A stretch of DNA of 64,000 nt from Ficedula albicollis (taxonomy: Eukaryota > Chordata > Aves > Passeriformes > Muscicapidae). The stretch covers positions 40,068,592 through 40,132,591 of the forward strand of contig NC_021673.1 in assembly GCF_000247815.1 (NCBI RefSeq), written 5' to 3'. Below, in pieces: positions 38,501-51,270 of this stretch. The notes beneath the pieces were generated by a model. It saw only the letters and a list, made by a program, of their open reading frames with translations. It had not been told where the DNA came from and did no database searches. A program made the translations under genes and the position numbers. Numbering within the stretch: position 1 is the first letter of the stretch; every line of letters begins with the position of its first letter.

Positions 38501-41500
38501 GAAAACAACTGCCGTTTGTTTTTGGGATCTTGCAGAGGGATTCATGGAGCCACTACTTAGTGCAGCCATGAAACCAGAATTAGGTGTGTAGGCATTTTAA
38601 TAGCTACCCATGCCTCCAGAACGATTTTGTGTGTAATAAACTTTTACTAGGAGAAGGACAATAACTATTCATTGCATGGCATAACTTCGTTTTCATGTGT
38701 ATTATAGATTTAGCCCTAATCTTTCATTATATACTTAAACAACATTATCCTTAAGATTCTTGGAAACATATCAAGAAACTAAAGGTAGACCCTGTAGTAG
38801 GTATCTCTGCCCATGCTATGCTGTAATGCAACTCTCCTGACTATTGATTGATTTATTTCACTGCACATGAATGTGCCAAATCCTATCAAGCCACGCTGCT
38901 TGAAACACCATATGAACACACAGCCCCTGCTTTTAGAGTTCAACATTTAATCAGGGGAGACAAACAAATAGGAAGAGCCAAGGTAACAGAGAAGGGAAGC
39001 ATGGGGATTAGGTTTCCCTGCCCAGGGTAACATGTGGAATTTGTGGCAGAACTGGAAACTAAACCTGGATGTTCCAAACTCTGGTCTGCCAACCCCATGG
39101 AGCAAGTGGCATCTCCTGTATCTCAGGTGGGCCAGAACCCTATCAGGGCTCCAATCAGGTGCTCTGCTGGAAGGCAGGCCAGTTCCAAGATTAGCCTGGC
39201 CCACTCCCAGCTTTTTCCAGTCTGGAAAAGTCTGACTGGGGGGAGGTTTGCATGGCCTCTGTCCAGAGATCTGCCTGGCTTCTTGTGGAAAGTATCCTCT
39301 CCTGTGTTCAGCCAGAGGTACCTCTTCTTGCCACCTCCCCTCCTCTCATCTTGCAAAGGAAGGATGATAAAACATACCAATTACTTCATAGGCTAACAGT
39401 GGATGGCCAAAATCAGACCTGTAGTCTGAGGGCAAATAACACCTTCAGCAGGTATTTGGAAAAAAGGACACAACAATGGATTTCAAATTTCAATTTCCCA
39501 ATTTCTTTTTTGAGTTAACAGTTGTAGTATGAATGTGCTTCCCTGCTGCCAGGCCATTGCTTTCTTATGTTTTCTCTGAAGTGCCATTTCTTTACCAAAT
39601 TTACAAAAACTTGGCCAGTGTTTTGTAACAGGGTATTCAGTGATTGTTGGCTATGTTAAGTTGGTATTAAGTAGGGTAGGTATTCGTATAACTGATGTTT
39701 ATATATAGATCTCTCTATCACTCTGCCTCTTGAGCTGCCTTTTTATTTGAAATGGCTTTGAAATTCAATTTATATTTAATTACAACACATGTATAAATCC
39801 AGGATTAAGGGCGAAGAGTTTTGTTGTTGTCTTGGCCTTTTTTTAAAATTCATTTAATGGGATTTGTGGGTAGTCAGCACTGTTCAGGATTTTGTCTCTG
39901 ATGTTTCCCTTCTTTCGGTATAATAACAACTTGTCTATCAGATAAAGAGCTTTAAAATTATTATTTTTTTTAGCTGTCTGTTGAAGGTATGTGCCCAGAG
40001 GGGTTGGGTTATGTGAAGGTTGTGTGTCATTCCTGCTTTCTCTGCAGGGAAGTTTTTCTCAGCTGGGAGAAAAGCTGGCATTTAACCCTCAGACCACAAG
40101 TCTTTTGGCTTTTGGGCAGGCCCGTGCCCGACAGAGGTGTCATGAGTGGTGCCTCCCCAGCAGTCAAACCCTGCCAGGGCTGCACATTGATCATCACTGA
40201 GAAAAGCAAAATTAAAAAAACTACCTCACTTAGCCAAGGCTGCAAAGGTAACAACGTGATGTGCAGCCTGGCCTCGTATTTGTTTCACCTGTGGAACTAT
40301 TCTCCTTTTAAATTTAGCTGTAGATAATCTGGCAAGGATGTTGGAAAAAAAAAGCTCTCCATTACCTGAAATCAAATATTTCACCTCTCCATCACACTCT
40401 TGCTCTGGGAGCAGGAGGTGACGGTCCCTGAGCCTTCCTGCGAGCGGAGCTGCTCTGAGTGCTGCCCTGCCTGACTCAGCCCATGGGATCAATGGTGCTT
40501 TCCAAGCCCTGCTGGGGTTTGGGCTGAGCCACTAAAGCTGTGAGGGTTAGCTAGTGGGTAGTGCAAGGTTCTGCATATGTGATAGGCCTGACCCAAGGTC
40601 TCGTTTCTGCATATATTTGTGTTTCCCTTTGGCCTGAGAAAAGGCTAAACTGGTGCTGGCTCAGGGTGTCTCAGTTGTACAGAAACAGAATGGATCACAG
40701 CCATGGGCTTTTGTCTTCCCTCACCCCTTTGCCCCAGGCCTGAGCACAAATACTGTCCTACTCTCTGTCTTTTCCCTCCTTGCTTGTCACTGCTACATTC
40801 CCGCTGAGAAACGCTGTGCCCTCCCTCCTGCTTTGTGCCACTGCACCAGAGCCCTTTCCAGGCCATTGCATGGCCAAGGAAGGCACAGAGGAATGCTGTA
40901 GGCTCCTCGGTTCCCCAGAGTGTTTGGTCCCTGCCTCCTTCTTTGGCACTGCTGGTGGGAGCAGAAGGCATTGCACAGCTGTTCAGCTGCACATGCAGCC
41001 TGGATGCAGCATCTCACCAGTGCACCCAGAGTCATTCCCTCCCATCCAGACTGGAGTAAGGAGAGAGGTCTGTGGATGTGAGTTTCATCTACACTTTTGC
41101 AGTGTTTTTTTTTTTTTTTCTTCATTTTCCCCTGCTCACAGTGAAGTCCAATGAAAAATTTGTGATCAAACATCTGTTGTTAAGCACCTGCTTCCTTTAC
41201 AAAGTAGTAAACAAACAGTCCATGAAAGGGCATGGATGGAATTGGCCAACAAGAAAATAGGCAGTTCAAGCCAGATCTTTCTCAAATGGATGAACAGGAG
41301 CCTCCTCTAAATCTGGGTCTCCTGCATGTACCACCATTTGTCTCCCCTGCGATTAGGAATGCATTGAATAAATCGGATAGCGCTGTGTTTAATGCGCTCG
41401 TTGCCAGCCTGCCATTTGTTGACACAGCATTGGCATGATGAGCAGCTGCAGGTCAAATTTATTGCCAGGCTCCCCTAAGTCTGCAGCTGCTAAAAATAAA

Positions 41501-42578
41501 CATTTTGCGCAGGTGGAGGCTTTGGCTGGGCTTGTGTTTTGGCTTAACTTGCAAAGTTTGGGATCTTTTCTGAGGTATGCAAATCGCATTAGAAGTATTT
41601 GGCAAGACAAGTCAGTGCCTGAACATAAAGGAATTCCACTTGAGGATCTGAAGCAGCTCTGATGGGTCTTTTGGCACAGCATCAACTGCCTGAACTTGAC
41701 AGTGTCTTCCACACTGCTGTTCTTTCCAAGGTTTTGGTCATCCTGATGAGGTGTTGGCTCCCTCTAAGAAAAGTTTGTCGAGATTGAACTTGGTCACTCT
41801 CATTGATTGATTGGTGATCAGTCTGTTGGGATATCTACCCTGTGCTCATGGCCCTGGTGTTGGACTGCCTGGCTATTGCAGTGATATCAATACCAGAGGA
41901 GCTGCTCAACAGCAGATGTTTCACTGAAAGGGGAAAACGAGGCAGCTGGAGGCAGAAGTTGGCAGTGGAAGGACCATCGAGTGCATCTCCAGGGACAGAA
42001 GGTTCAAGTCAAAATAGCGCTGCAGATCAGAAGAGAATCCAGATTTTAGACACCAGGGCTGCAGTCCTTGTAAAATACGCATTCAGCTTCCTTGAGCTGG
42101 AAATAAAAAGCTGCTCTTGAAAGTTTGCAAATGGAATTGCCATTAGACAGCTAGCATTTAAGCAAGGTTTAGAGACTAATACTGTGTGTGTAATGTACCC
42201 ATGCAAGAGAGTCCATCTGAATTAGGTGGACTGGATCTCATTTTCTGTCATCTGGTGGGGAGACGATCCTTGAACTTGTGGGGGACCAAAAACAGAAAGA
42301 TGAAAAATGGTTTCCTTTATCCCTACTGCTCTCCATTGCTGAGCTACAATCCCTCATCCAGAGACACCTTTGCATATTGCAGTCCCACATCCCTTGGGAA
42401 TTGTTCCTCTGTGCTTATACTGCATTTTGGTATATTTCAGAGACCATCACAGCAGCTTCACACAGTTTCAATAAAACTGTCCTGGGTCAATATCTGAGAT
42501 AAGCCTCTTGCTTTCAGCCATGTCAGCCAGCGTGGATAAGGGGTGATTGAAAAATTTCCTGAGATTTCATATACTTTC
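35528..42578. other. RARB intron with one candidate conserved element
   Basis: No exon recognised. T-rich stretches occur at 38467-38499 and 41105-41121. The segment 41340-41660 is repeat-free and carries ATGCAAAT (41578-41585), CAGCTG E-boxes and several TAAA/TTTA homeobox-like words, which could be an enhancer. Confidence 0.5.
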
Positions 42579-42604
42579 AAATAAATAAATAAATAAATAA
42601 ATAA
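42579..42604. repeat. (AAAT)n microsatellite
   Basis: About 6.5 units of AAAT, perfect. Confidence 0.9.
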
Positions 42605-45033
42605 GTGAAATTTAGCATTCTTCCAACCCTGGGAATCACACATGTTCAATTAAAGAAAAAAGAAATCTCATTTTATCTTGTCACTATAAAATGAAATTAA
42701 GAAGCCTTTAAAAACCTTTAAAACAGGCTTCTAGATGTCTTGATTTGATTCACATGTATTTATGAAATGGGGCATTCAGTGTGAGATTTAATAGCTGGTT
42801 AAGAAGAAGAAAAAAATGATTGTTATAAATGCTTATTATTTTATTTCCTTCTCTTGTGGCTTTGTTCAGGGAGCTTTCTTTCCTCGCTACCTGACTGCAC
42901 ACTGAATGTCATTGTTCAGTAATCCAGTCCAGCTGTTCCAGCTGTTAAATATTCAAGCAAATACTGGGTGTTTTCTTAACAATTCATTTGTATTTAGTTA
43001 CCTTCTTCTAGGGCAGATTAGCTACTGAATAACCAGGAGTTGGAATAAGAGCTTGTAATTTTAGATGCTTCCATATGTACTTGGCTTAACACATTATTTT
43101 TCCTCAAAGATTGCACTCATAGGTATTTCACGTTAATATTTTTCTAAAGTCTTAACTTCTAGATACTTTTTAGATTGTAATATGCATCAGGACTTTCAAC
43201 TAGTGTCTAATTGACACCATTCACTTTCTGTTTTTCTATTGTTTGAACAGATTTTTCTAAAATGGTATAGCTTATTAATTTAGGGAACTGTTGAAATACT
43301 GATGGATTTAAATTTTGTCTAGGAAATCATGTGAATAGTGTGTTTAAAGCCTGAGGATTGAAAGTGCTTAGCTTTGTTTTTTTTTTTTAGGTTATATTAC
43401 GTGCTCTGCTGAAGCTGTAAAAGGTTTGGTGTTTGTTTGTTTTCCTTTCTGATCAGTAATCCAAAATATTTTACTGAGCAATTCTGATTTTTCGGTGAGA
43501 GTTTTGAAGAGAGGTACTTTTCTACAGTAGAGCTATAGGAGTCTGTGTTGTTGCATGGTGTCTTCTTTCCGTGGCTATTTCGGTGTCTTTGAGTGATAGT
43601 ATTTCCTTGGCTAGCACTAGATGCTGCTTCACTTCCAGCCAAACCAGGCAGCCTGGAGAGCCCTGTGGGACTGTGCAGCTTTTCTGTGTATCCTCAGTCT
43701 AAAAACTCTGAGCAGGTTTTAACTGCATTGTATTTGCTACTGTGTAAATAATATGTGCAAACTGGGTCCTTCAGACAGCGTGGTGGCATTAAGATGACTG
43801 CAAATTACAAATGGTTGATTTGCTGAAACAATCCAGTTTAGGTTGAAGCAAGATTATATGATAATTTAGGTCATATTTAGAGAACACTTTTACTTGAAGG
43901 AAGAAAAAAACCTGGTTGTTCTGAGAGAGCATTTTTCCTCTCCAGATTAAAATTTAATATTAAGAGGGAAGGCTGCACCCCTCAAGAAGGAGATATTTTT
44001 CACAGATTTTTTTTTTGAGGTTTATTAGGAAAGGTACCAAAGCTTGCATTTTCTCCTGCGTTTCCCATTACTTTGGGATTGCAGTAGTAACCAGGCATGT
44101 CATAAGCCTAAGTTTAAATTGGAGATTTTTAGCAGATGGTTTCTGGCAGAGTGCTCTAGACATAAGGTATTTTCATTTGTGTTTAACTCCTACTGAAGTA
44201 GTATTAAATTTTTTACATATTCATTGCCTGAAAAGCATAGGAATTTGTATAGGGTCTGTGAAGAAGTCTGAGCTTATTGACAGAGAGATTGGATCATGAC
44301 TTATTAACAAAAATGTAAAGACAATTTCTTTTTTTTTTTTTTTTAACCTACTCTTTTTTTTAAGTTGGTTTGGTTGTTTGGTGGTTTTTTTGCAAATTTC
44401 TTGGTTTTTTACACTTGGCTGCTAAAAGCAGTCCTTGCAAAGGGCCTTTCCTTTGGTTATCTGTGTGTATGTTCATCTCTGCATTTGAATGAAACTGTTT
44501 GAGGTGGAACTTCATTATCTGGATGTAACTCTGCCTTTAGATGTTCTCTCTAACACTGTGCATTTGGGAATCTGTGTCTGTAGCGACTGCAGGAGACGTC
44601 CCTTTTGAGGAAAGGCAACAGGTAGCCCCAAAGAACATGCATTTTAATGGGGTACATGGCAGCAAAACCATGGGAATGCCGGTTGGCTCCAGTGATGGGC
44701 AGGAAGAGAGGGCTTTGACCTGTCAGAGGTTGATGTCCCCGTGTTCCTTATGGTCCCTGGGAATAGGAGATCAGAGTCTGTAGCACTGCCTTACATCCCC
44801 TCTTTGTTTGCCTGCCTCGTGGCAAGTACCAGCTATTTTTCACAGCAAATGGGTTGCAAGGGGAGTCCTGTGCCTTTTGCCCAGCATACCTTTGGTGGTG
44901 TGGAGGAGGGAGGGCAGCTCTTGGGCAGATCTACCTCTGCTGCTGGATACAGAAATTAATAGAAATATCTACCTTGGGGCTTTGCTTAACAATGCTGTTG
45001 TAGTTTGCTTAACAAAAGATTTGCTTTTTTTGA
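42605..45033. other. RARB intron, no gene seen
   Basis: AT-rich intronic sequence with a T run around 44328-44345; nothing else recognised. Confidence 0.6.
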
Positions 45034-45195
45034 TTCTACAGTAGTTTGAGTTTAGGGAAGAAAGGACTTGAACACAGTTGTATTTTTTCAAGGCTGTTTT
45101 CAATCAGAGATGTTTGCTTCTACAGTAGTTTGAGTTTAGGGAAGAAAGGACTTGAACACAGTTGTATTTTTTCAAGGCTGTTTTCAATCAGAGAT
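45034..45195. repeat. 84-bp tandem duplication
   Basis: Copies start at 45034 and 45118 with TTCTACAGTAGTTTGAG and run to CAATCAGAGAT. I see no substitutions between them. Confidence 0.95.
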
Positions 45196-45420
45196 CATGC
45201 AAAATATCCATCAGTGAGATTTATGTTATTTGTATAGCAAGGCAGTGGAATTTTCGTCAGTCTTGAGACTTGTCTTGCATCAATAGGGGAGGAAACCATT
45301 TGCTTGGTACAGTTCCTAGTGTAATTACCTAAATAATAGACTTCATACGGCCAGCAGAAAGAAAGAGCAAATAGTTTCTGCACTGCCTGTGACAGGGTAG
45401 TGTAGGAAACTTATTGCAAT

Positions 45421-45560
45421 GAGAAAGGCTGTGCCGGCTCAGACCCAGGGTTTGTCTGGCCCAGCAATCTGTCTTCTGCCCTGACCGTAAGCAGACACTT
45501 AGGAAAGAACAGGAAAAAGAGGAATAGATTTGTCTGTGATCCGAATTTAAACCCTGGAAT
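45421..45560. mobile_element. Old LINE-like fragment (L2/CR1 group, reptile-bird type)
   Basis: GGCTCAGACCCAGGGTTTGTCTGGCCCAGCA...CTGTCTTCTG...GAAAGAACAGG resembles a repeat common in turtles and other sauropsids (GGATCAGACCAAAGGTCCATC...CTAGCCCAGTATCCTGTCTTC in memory). About a third of bases differ, so it is ancient. Family and orientation are not certain. Confidence 0.5.
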
Positions 45561-47043
45561 ATTACCACTGACATTAAACATAGGGGCGGATTTCAGACAC
45601 TAAGAGAAGTTCCTCTTGAAACTGAAGGGGATGGGATGCAGATGGGGAAGTGTCTTCCCTGTGTTCACTTTCCTCAGGATCTATCTAAAGTGGTTTGCTC
45701 AAAGAGTTGCAATAGGAATTATTATCTCTGTAACCAGAAGTCGCCACTGATGCTTAGCAAAATGTTTTCTCAGCGCTGTTGACAGTTGTGCTGCAAACTC
45801 TGATGTAAAGTGCTCCCTGCTTTCAGAAGCCTTTTTGTTCACTGTGCTGATTAAATTTGCTTGGAGCAGGTTTAATTAAGGTGGTGTTGAAAACCGTCAC
45901 TCGAGCCAGGGACTCTTGTGCGTTGGGGTGCCTCCATGCTATTAGCAATAGTTCAGCGGAATTAAAAAGGGAGGGCTTCACCTGGTTTCTTATTTGGCTC
46001 ACTTGTTGAGGGAGGATTACTAGGGCCTCAATATTTATGTACCAATTTATGTTATTGGTACCCACTCTGGCAGATTTCAGAGCATTTTGATTTACTTCGC
46101 AACAGGCATGACTTGCTTATTTAATGTAGGTATATAAATGGAAGGGAAGACTCCTGGATAAATAGAACAACAACAAAAAAGAACAAAAAGGATTGCTTGG
46201 TACCTTTTGTATCATAATAGACGAGAAAATGCTAGAAAAGTTTCCAGTGCAGATGGGCTGTTTCCAGATGTGAATAAATATTTCTGCATTCCAGAGAAGT
46301 AGAGCTGTGGGTTGACCCTTGGCTCTGTGAATGGGCTGAATCAGCACCACAGATCCCTAAAGCTTGAGCTTTCTGAATATCATCCAACCCAACAATACTA
46401 CTGGGTAAGCTTCCACCTTCCCTTTTTGCCCAGCTTAATCTTTATGAATTACCTGAAAAATAGGATAATTTAAGATAGCAAAATATTCTTTCCTGGGTAA
46501 AGTCTGGAAGGCTGTTTTTATCTGTGCTGTTAAATCCATTAAGGTTGTTTGAGCTGCGACAGCTGGAAAGCAGAATATAGCCTTACGTGTGCTCTCAAAT
46601 GGCAAAGGCATTTGGAAATTTAGGCATTTGATTTCCTCCATGCTTGAAGGTGTCAGCCAGCCATGTATTTTTAGGTCAGGTGTTCATATGCAGGCACAAT
46701 GGATCGCTGTGGGCAGAAAGTGCATCTCCATAAGGACTTGTTAGAGGTAAAAATGGAAATGAGCTGCAGGTCATGCTCCAGATCTTTTTGATCTGTTTGC
46801 ATGCTGTATGTTACAGGAGGAGGACAAGAATTATCTGGCAGATGACAGGATGGCTGAGGCATCCTGTCCCCCAGGCTGGTTCCCAGTCCCTGCTGGTTGC
46901 ACTCCTGGTGCTGCAGCACTTCTCCAGTCAGCCAGACCAGGTCCCACATCCTGTGGGACAGCCCCTGTTTTTGCTGGCTGGATGAGTGGAGTCAGCCTAT
47001 GGAGATGTCCTGGGTGCCTTAGGCCAGGGCATAGTAAGCAGGG

Positions 47044-47128
47044 CAGTGCACATTGAGGCTGGGGTCTGGGGAGTGGAAAAAGAAGACAGTGCATAGTGAG
47101 GCTGGGGTCTGGGGAGTGGAAAAAGAAG
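47044..47128. repeat. 43-bp tandem duplication
   Basis: Copies start at 47044 and 47087 (CAGTGCAYAKTGAGGCTGGG) and end in GGAAAAAGAAGA. Two or three substitutions. Confidence 0.93.
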
Positions 47129-49440
47129 AGCATCTCGCTCTGTTCCCCAAACTGCATGCAGAAATAACTTTTTTTTTTTTCAAAATGCTCAACATATTCA
47201 GAACAAGCAAGTTCCTTGTGTGTGTCCCTTTGGCTGACTGTGGGTGACAAACCTGGGGTCAGTTGTGATTTTCCTGTGGACCCCTACCTGCTATACAAGC
47301 AGTTGCTGCAAGGACTTTGCTGAAGTTTATAGTGTGTGTATGTAGTTGCTAATTCAATAAGGCAGGAAGTATGTGCTCAGCTTTAAGCAGTTAGTGCTTG
47401 AACTGGTGTCGAAACGCAGAACAGCAGAAGAATGCCAAGTTACTGGCCAGTTACCATGCAAACAAAAACATGTTATGAAATATGACATCTCGTTGGAACA
47501 GAGGCATGCTGTGTTGGGAGCGTTGCTGGAAATTTGGAGATATATACATATAATTTCTTTGTTCATGCCTGGAATTGCATGGAAACGACCTGAAACCACA
47601 CCATCACAAAACTGTGTAAAGTTGACAATCCCAGTACAGAAGCTCTGGTGCCCTAACAAGTGAGGATGCAAAAAGCTAAGTCAGAAATCAGAACTGTAGC
47701 TCTTGACTTTACAAGACAAATGCAGTGAGTGTTAGAAATAAGTGCTCTCTTGTGGGCCAGGCGTCAGGTTTGGAAAGTGCAAGTTCTCTTCCATTTTAAT
47801 GGACTTTTTGTAGGATCTGAAGTCATCCAGCCTGGAGTATAGGTTATTATTTCTCCATACAGCTCACTTTCCTTTAAGTTAATATGTAGATTTCACTTAG
47901 GTGTTCTGCTTGAGGCTAACGTAATCATTTTATTTGAAAGCAACCAACCACAGGCAAAATGGAAGTGCAAAATGATACCATATTCTGTTTCACTGGCCCA
48001 TCATCTGATGCAAGTTGAATTCTGCCAGGAGCAGTAGATTTGTACTTGGTAATCTCTGTTTTGTCACTAATAAAAACATTTTATTATGAAAAAGCAGGGG
48101 TTCAGCTTCTCCTAAGAAATTCTACTTTTCCAACAAGCTGTTTCCTTTGGCATGAAATCTTCTTGTCCCCTCCTGCCTTTTTTCTTTCTGATGCCCCACT
48201 CTTCTTGTCATTGCAAGGAAATGACCCTCTGTCTCATACAGCTCACATTCTTGAATTCACTGCCTGACTGATTAGCCAAGGACACGCACAGCCCAAGTAC
48301 TGGGTGTGAAGCTCTGCTGCCAGACAGCTTGCTCAAAAACACTTCTGAGGAAAGAGGAGAGGGGGAAGAAACCCACTTGCCAGTTTAAGGACAAAGCTTA
48401 TTTACTATTAAAACTTCTCCAGTCAGCAGGAGCAATGCTAGCTGCAAAGCTGCATTTGCATTTATAGTACAAATATGAAAAATGAACTCTACCATGAGCA
48501 TGTCCTTAAAGAGATTATAAATCCACTCCCTTGACTGGTATGCAGTGCAGTGTTTTGATTGTTGTATCTAGATATGTTGCACTTGAAAGTGCAGTGTTTG
48601 GTGTGCTTAGAAAGACACTGATACAAGGATTTTGCAGACAAAGTAATTTTACAGTGGAAAACCCTTTAATGAGAGCAACCCCACTAGTACAGGACTGCTG
48701 TGTTGTTTTATTGAATATCTGTAAAGTTTGGCATGTGGTGGGTTAATAATTAGATACTCTTTGTGTATAGTTCAAGTGAAGGCCACCAGCTATGACTTCA
48801 CTTTGGCTGGGGTTTCCCTGTAATCCATTTAGCAAATTAAAGAGATTACTTTGATTGGTGCCATTATCTCCTATTCTCTTGCGGTTGAACCACTTAACCT
48901 GTGCTTAATTGAAAGAGATAGAGAGGGTACAGTAACAAATACAATCAAATGAAAGGGGCAATAGGATCTGTAGGCCAAACAAATGATCAGCACTAGGCTA
49001 ACAATAGCAGATTAGAGGTGAGATCAATTAATTAGAAGCTATTGTAGGCGTTGGGTGGCTGCCAAGCTTTCTAATAGCCTAAGCCATCATGCAGTTCTGT
49101 TTAGGAGGATTTTAATGACTGGGAGTTGATGCGGTTATTTCAATAATTACCTATTTTAATAATTACTTCATTAGAATATAAAATGTATTGTTCTGCAGGC
49201 TCTGTGGGAAAGACAGTTTTGTTAACAGTGCACCTGGATCCAGGGGTGGGTACATACTGGTGCCAATCGTGCCCTGCAACATCACTGGGTTGCAGCTGCC
49301 AGGATAAAGGTCACCGACTGCCTTGGGATCCCCAGCCTCACACCAAGAGGTGCAGGCCACCTGCCTGGAGGTATTTCCAGCAGTGCTGCCTGCAGGCCTT
49401 TGGCTGGTGGGGGCTTTGAGCAACAGCTTGTGAGTTTTTG
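47129..49440. other. RARB intron with a TAATTA-rich candidate enhancer
   Basis: No exon recognised. From about 48740 to 49190 the sequence is repeat-free and carries four TAATTA homeodomain core sites (48747, 49029, 49144, 49160), plus many ATTA/TAAT words. This density is typical of developmental enhancers; conservation was not tested. Confidence 0.5.
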
Positions 49441-49551
49441 TTGCCTGCAGTGCTGTAAAGGTGCCCAGGTAGGTTCCCATTTCTGCTCAGCACCTTGTTG
49501 TCTGCAGTGCTTTAAAGATGCCCAGGTAGGTTCCCATTTCTGCTCAGCACC
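49441..49551. repeat. 57-bp tandem duplication
   Basis: Copies start at 49441 and 49498 (TTGYCTGCAGTGCTKTAAAG) and end in TCTGCTCAGCACC. Three or four substitutions. Confidence 0.93.
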
Positions 49552-49887
49552 CGAGACTCCAGGTCATGGCTCTGAGCAGCGCTGGTGAGCCCAGGCTGCA
49601 CCCATCTCTACTGCACCCATCTCTGAATCAGAGCAGATAGGATAGGAGTAAATGGGAGAAGTGAGCAAGGCACAAACATCGTCTCTCTGTTAGGAGATGA
49701 GGAGTTGTCTCCCCCACTGGTGCAGGAGCATTAGGTGCATCCTACTGGAAAGCCTCAGGTGCTCTGGTTTGACCCTCATCCCAGCTGTTGGGATAACCTA
49801 GCTCCATGCCTGGTATATGTTTAAGTGAGCAAAGTTGTGATTTATTAGTACTCATTGTCCATACAGGCATAGAGCTGTTGGTAGGTT

Positions 49888-49964
49888 GCGTGCTTTACAT
49901 ATGCAAATCATTTCTTTAAAGTTGTTAGGTAGCGTGCTTTACATATGCAAATCATTTCTTTAAA
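49888..49964. repeat. 44-bp tandem duplication with octamer motif
   Basis: GCGTGCTTTACATATGCAAA starts at 49888 and 49932. Each copy contains ATGCAAAT, the POU/Oct octamer. The second large copy (near 50530) has the element only once, so this is a difference between the two large copies. Confidence 0.93.
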
Positions 49965-50146
49965 TGAATTTTCTAGGAGTCACTGAATTTGGTTTCAGAG
50001 GCAGTTGAGACTGTAAGTTTGAAAAGTTGTCTAGGAGCAAGGAAATTATTCTAATATCTTCAAGAAAGGCTTTACTGCTAAATACTTTTCTATACTTATG
50101 ATAAATATAGTGGCAGGTAGATTTACACAAAGCCATGTGTGTGGTA

Positions 50147-50247
50147 CTTCTCTTCTCTTCTCTTCTCTTCTCTTCTCTTCTCTTCTCTTCTCTTCTCTTC
50201 TCTTCTCTTCTCTTCTCTTCTCTTCTCTTCTCTTCTCTTCTCTTCTC
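50147..50247. repeat. (TTCTC)n microsatellite, about 20 units
   Basis: Perfect pyrimidine pentamer repeat ending the first large copy. Minus-strand and plus-strand ORFs over it are artefacts of having no stop in any frame. Confidence 0.97.
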
Positions 50248-50744
50248 GCTGCACCCATCTCTGAATCAGTCAGAGCAGATAGGATAGGAGTAAATGGGAG
50301 AAGTGAGCAAGGCACAAACATCGTCTCTCTGTTAGGAGATGAGGAGTTGTCTCCCCCACTGGTGCAGGAGCATTAGGTGCATCCTACTGGAAAGCCTCAG
50401 GTGCTCTGGTTTGACCCTCATCCCAGCTGTTGGGATAACCTAGCTCCATGCCTGGTATATGTTTAAGTGAGCAAAGTTGTGATTTATTAGTACTCATTGT
50501 CCATACAGGCATAGAGCTGTTGGTAGGTTGCGTGCTTTACATATGCAAATCATTTCTTTAAATGAATTTTCTAGGAGTCACTGAATTTGGTTTCAGAGGC
50601 AGTTGAGACTGTAAGTTTGAAAAGTTGTCTAGGAGCAAGGAAATTATTCTAATATCTTCAAGAAAGGCTTTACTGCTAAATACTTTTCTATACTTATGAT
50701 AAATATAGTGGCAGGTAGATTTACACAAAGCCATGTGTGTGGTA

Positions 50745-51270
50745 CTTCTCTTCTCTTCTCTTCTCTTCTCTTCTCTTCTCTTCTCTTCTCTTCTCTTCTC
50801 TTCTCTTCTCTTCTCTTCTCTTCTCTTCTCTTCTCTTCTCTTCTCTTCTCTTCTCTTCTCTTCTCTTCTCTTCTCTTCTCTTCTCTTCTCTTCTCTTCTC
50901 TTCTCTTCTCTTCTCTTCTCTTCTCTTCTCTTCTCTTCTCTTCTCTTCTCTTCTCTTCTCTTCTCTTCTCTTCTCTTCTCTTCTCTTCTCTTCTCTTCTC
51001 TTCTCTTCTCTTCTCTTCTCTTCTCTTCTCTTCTCTTCTCTTCTCTTCTCTTCTCTTCTCTTCTCTTCTCTTCTCTTCTCTTCTCTTCTCTTCTCTTCTC
51101 TTCTCTTCTCTTCTCTTCTCTTCTCTTCTCTTCTCTTCTCTTCTCTTCTCTTCTCTTCTCTTCTCTTCTCTTCTCTTCTCTTCTCTTCTCTTCTCTTCTC
51201 TTCTCTTCTCTTCTCTTCTCTTCTCTTCTCTTCTCTTCTCTTCTTTCTCTTCTCTTCTCTTCTCTTCTTT
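50745..51270. repeat. (TTCTC)n microsatellite, about 105 units
   Basis: A 526-bp pure pyrimidine strand, interrupted only by an extra T near 51244-51246 close to its 3' end. Mirror-symmetric polypurine/polypyrimidine DNA can form triplex (H-DNA). The ORFs of 185-219 codons here are not genes. Confidence 0.97.

Larger units (their letters stand above)
49611..51270. repeat. Large two-copy duplication, each copy ending in (TTCTC)n
   Basis: Unit: about 500 bp of unique sequence starting CTGCACCCATCTCTGAATCA, followed by a pyrimidine microsatellite. Copy 1 is 49611-50247, copy 2 is 50249-51270. Copy 2 has four extra bases (GTCA) near 50270 and only one copy of a 44-bp element that is doubled in copy 1. 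The microsatellite is about 100 bp in copy 1 and about 526 bp in copy 2. Confidence 0.95.
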
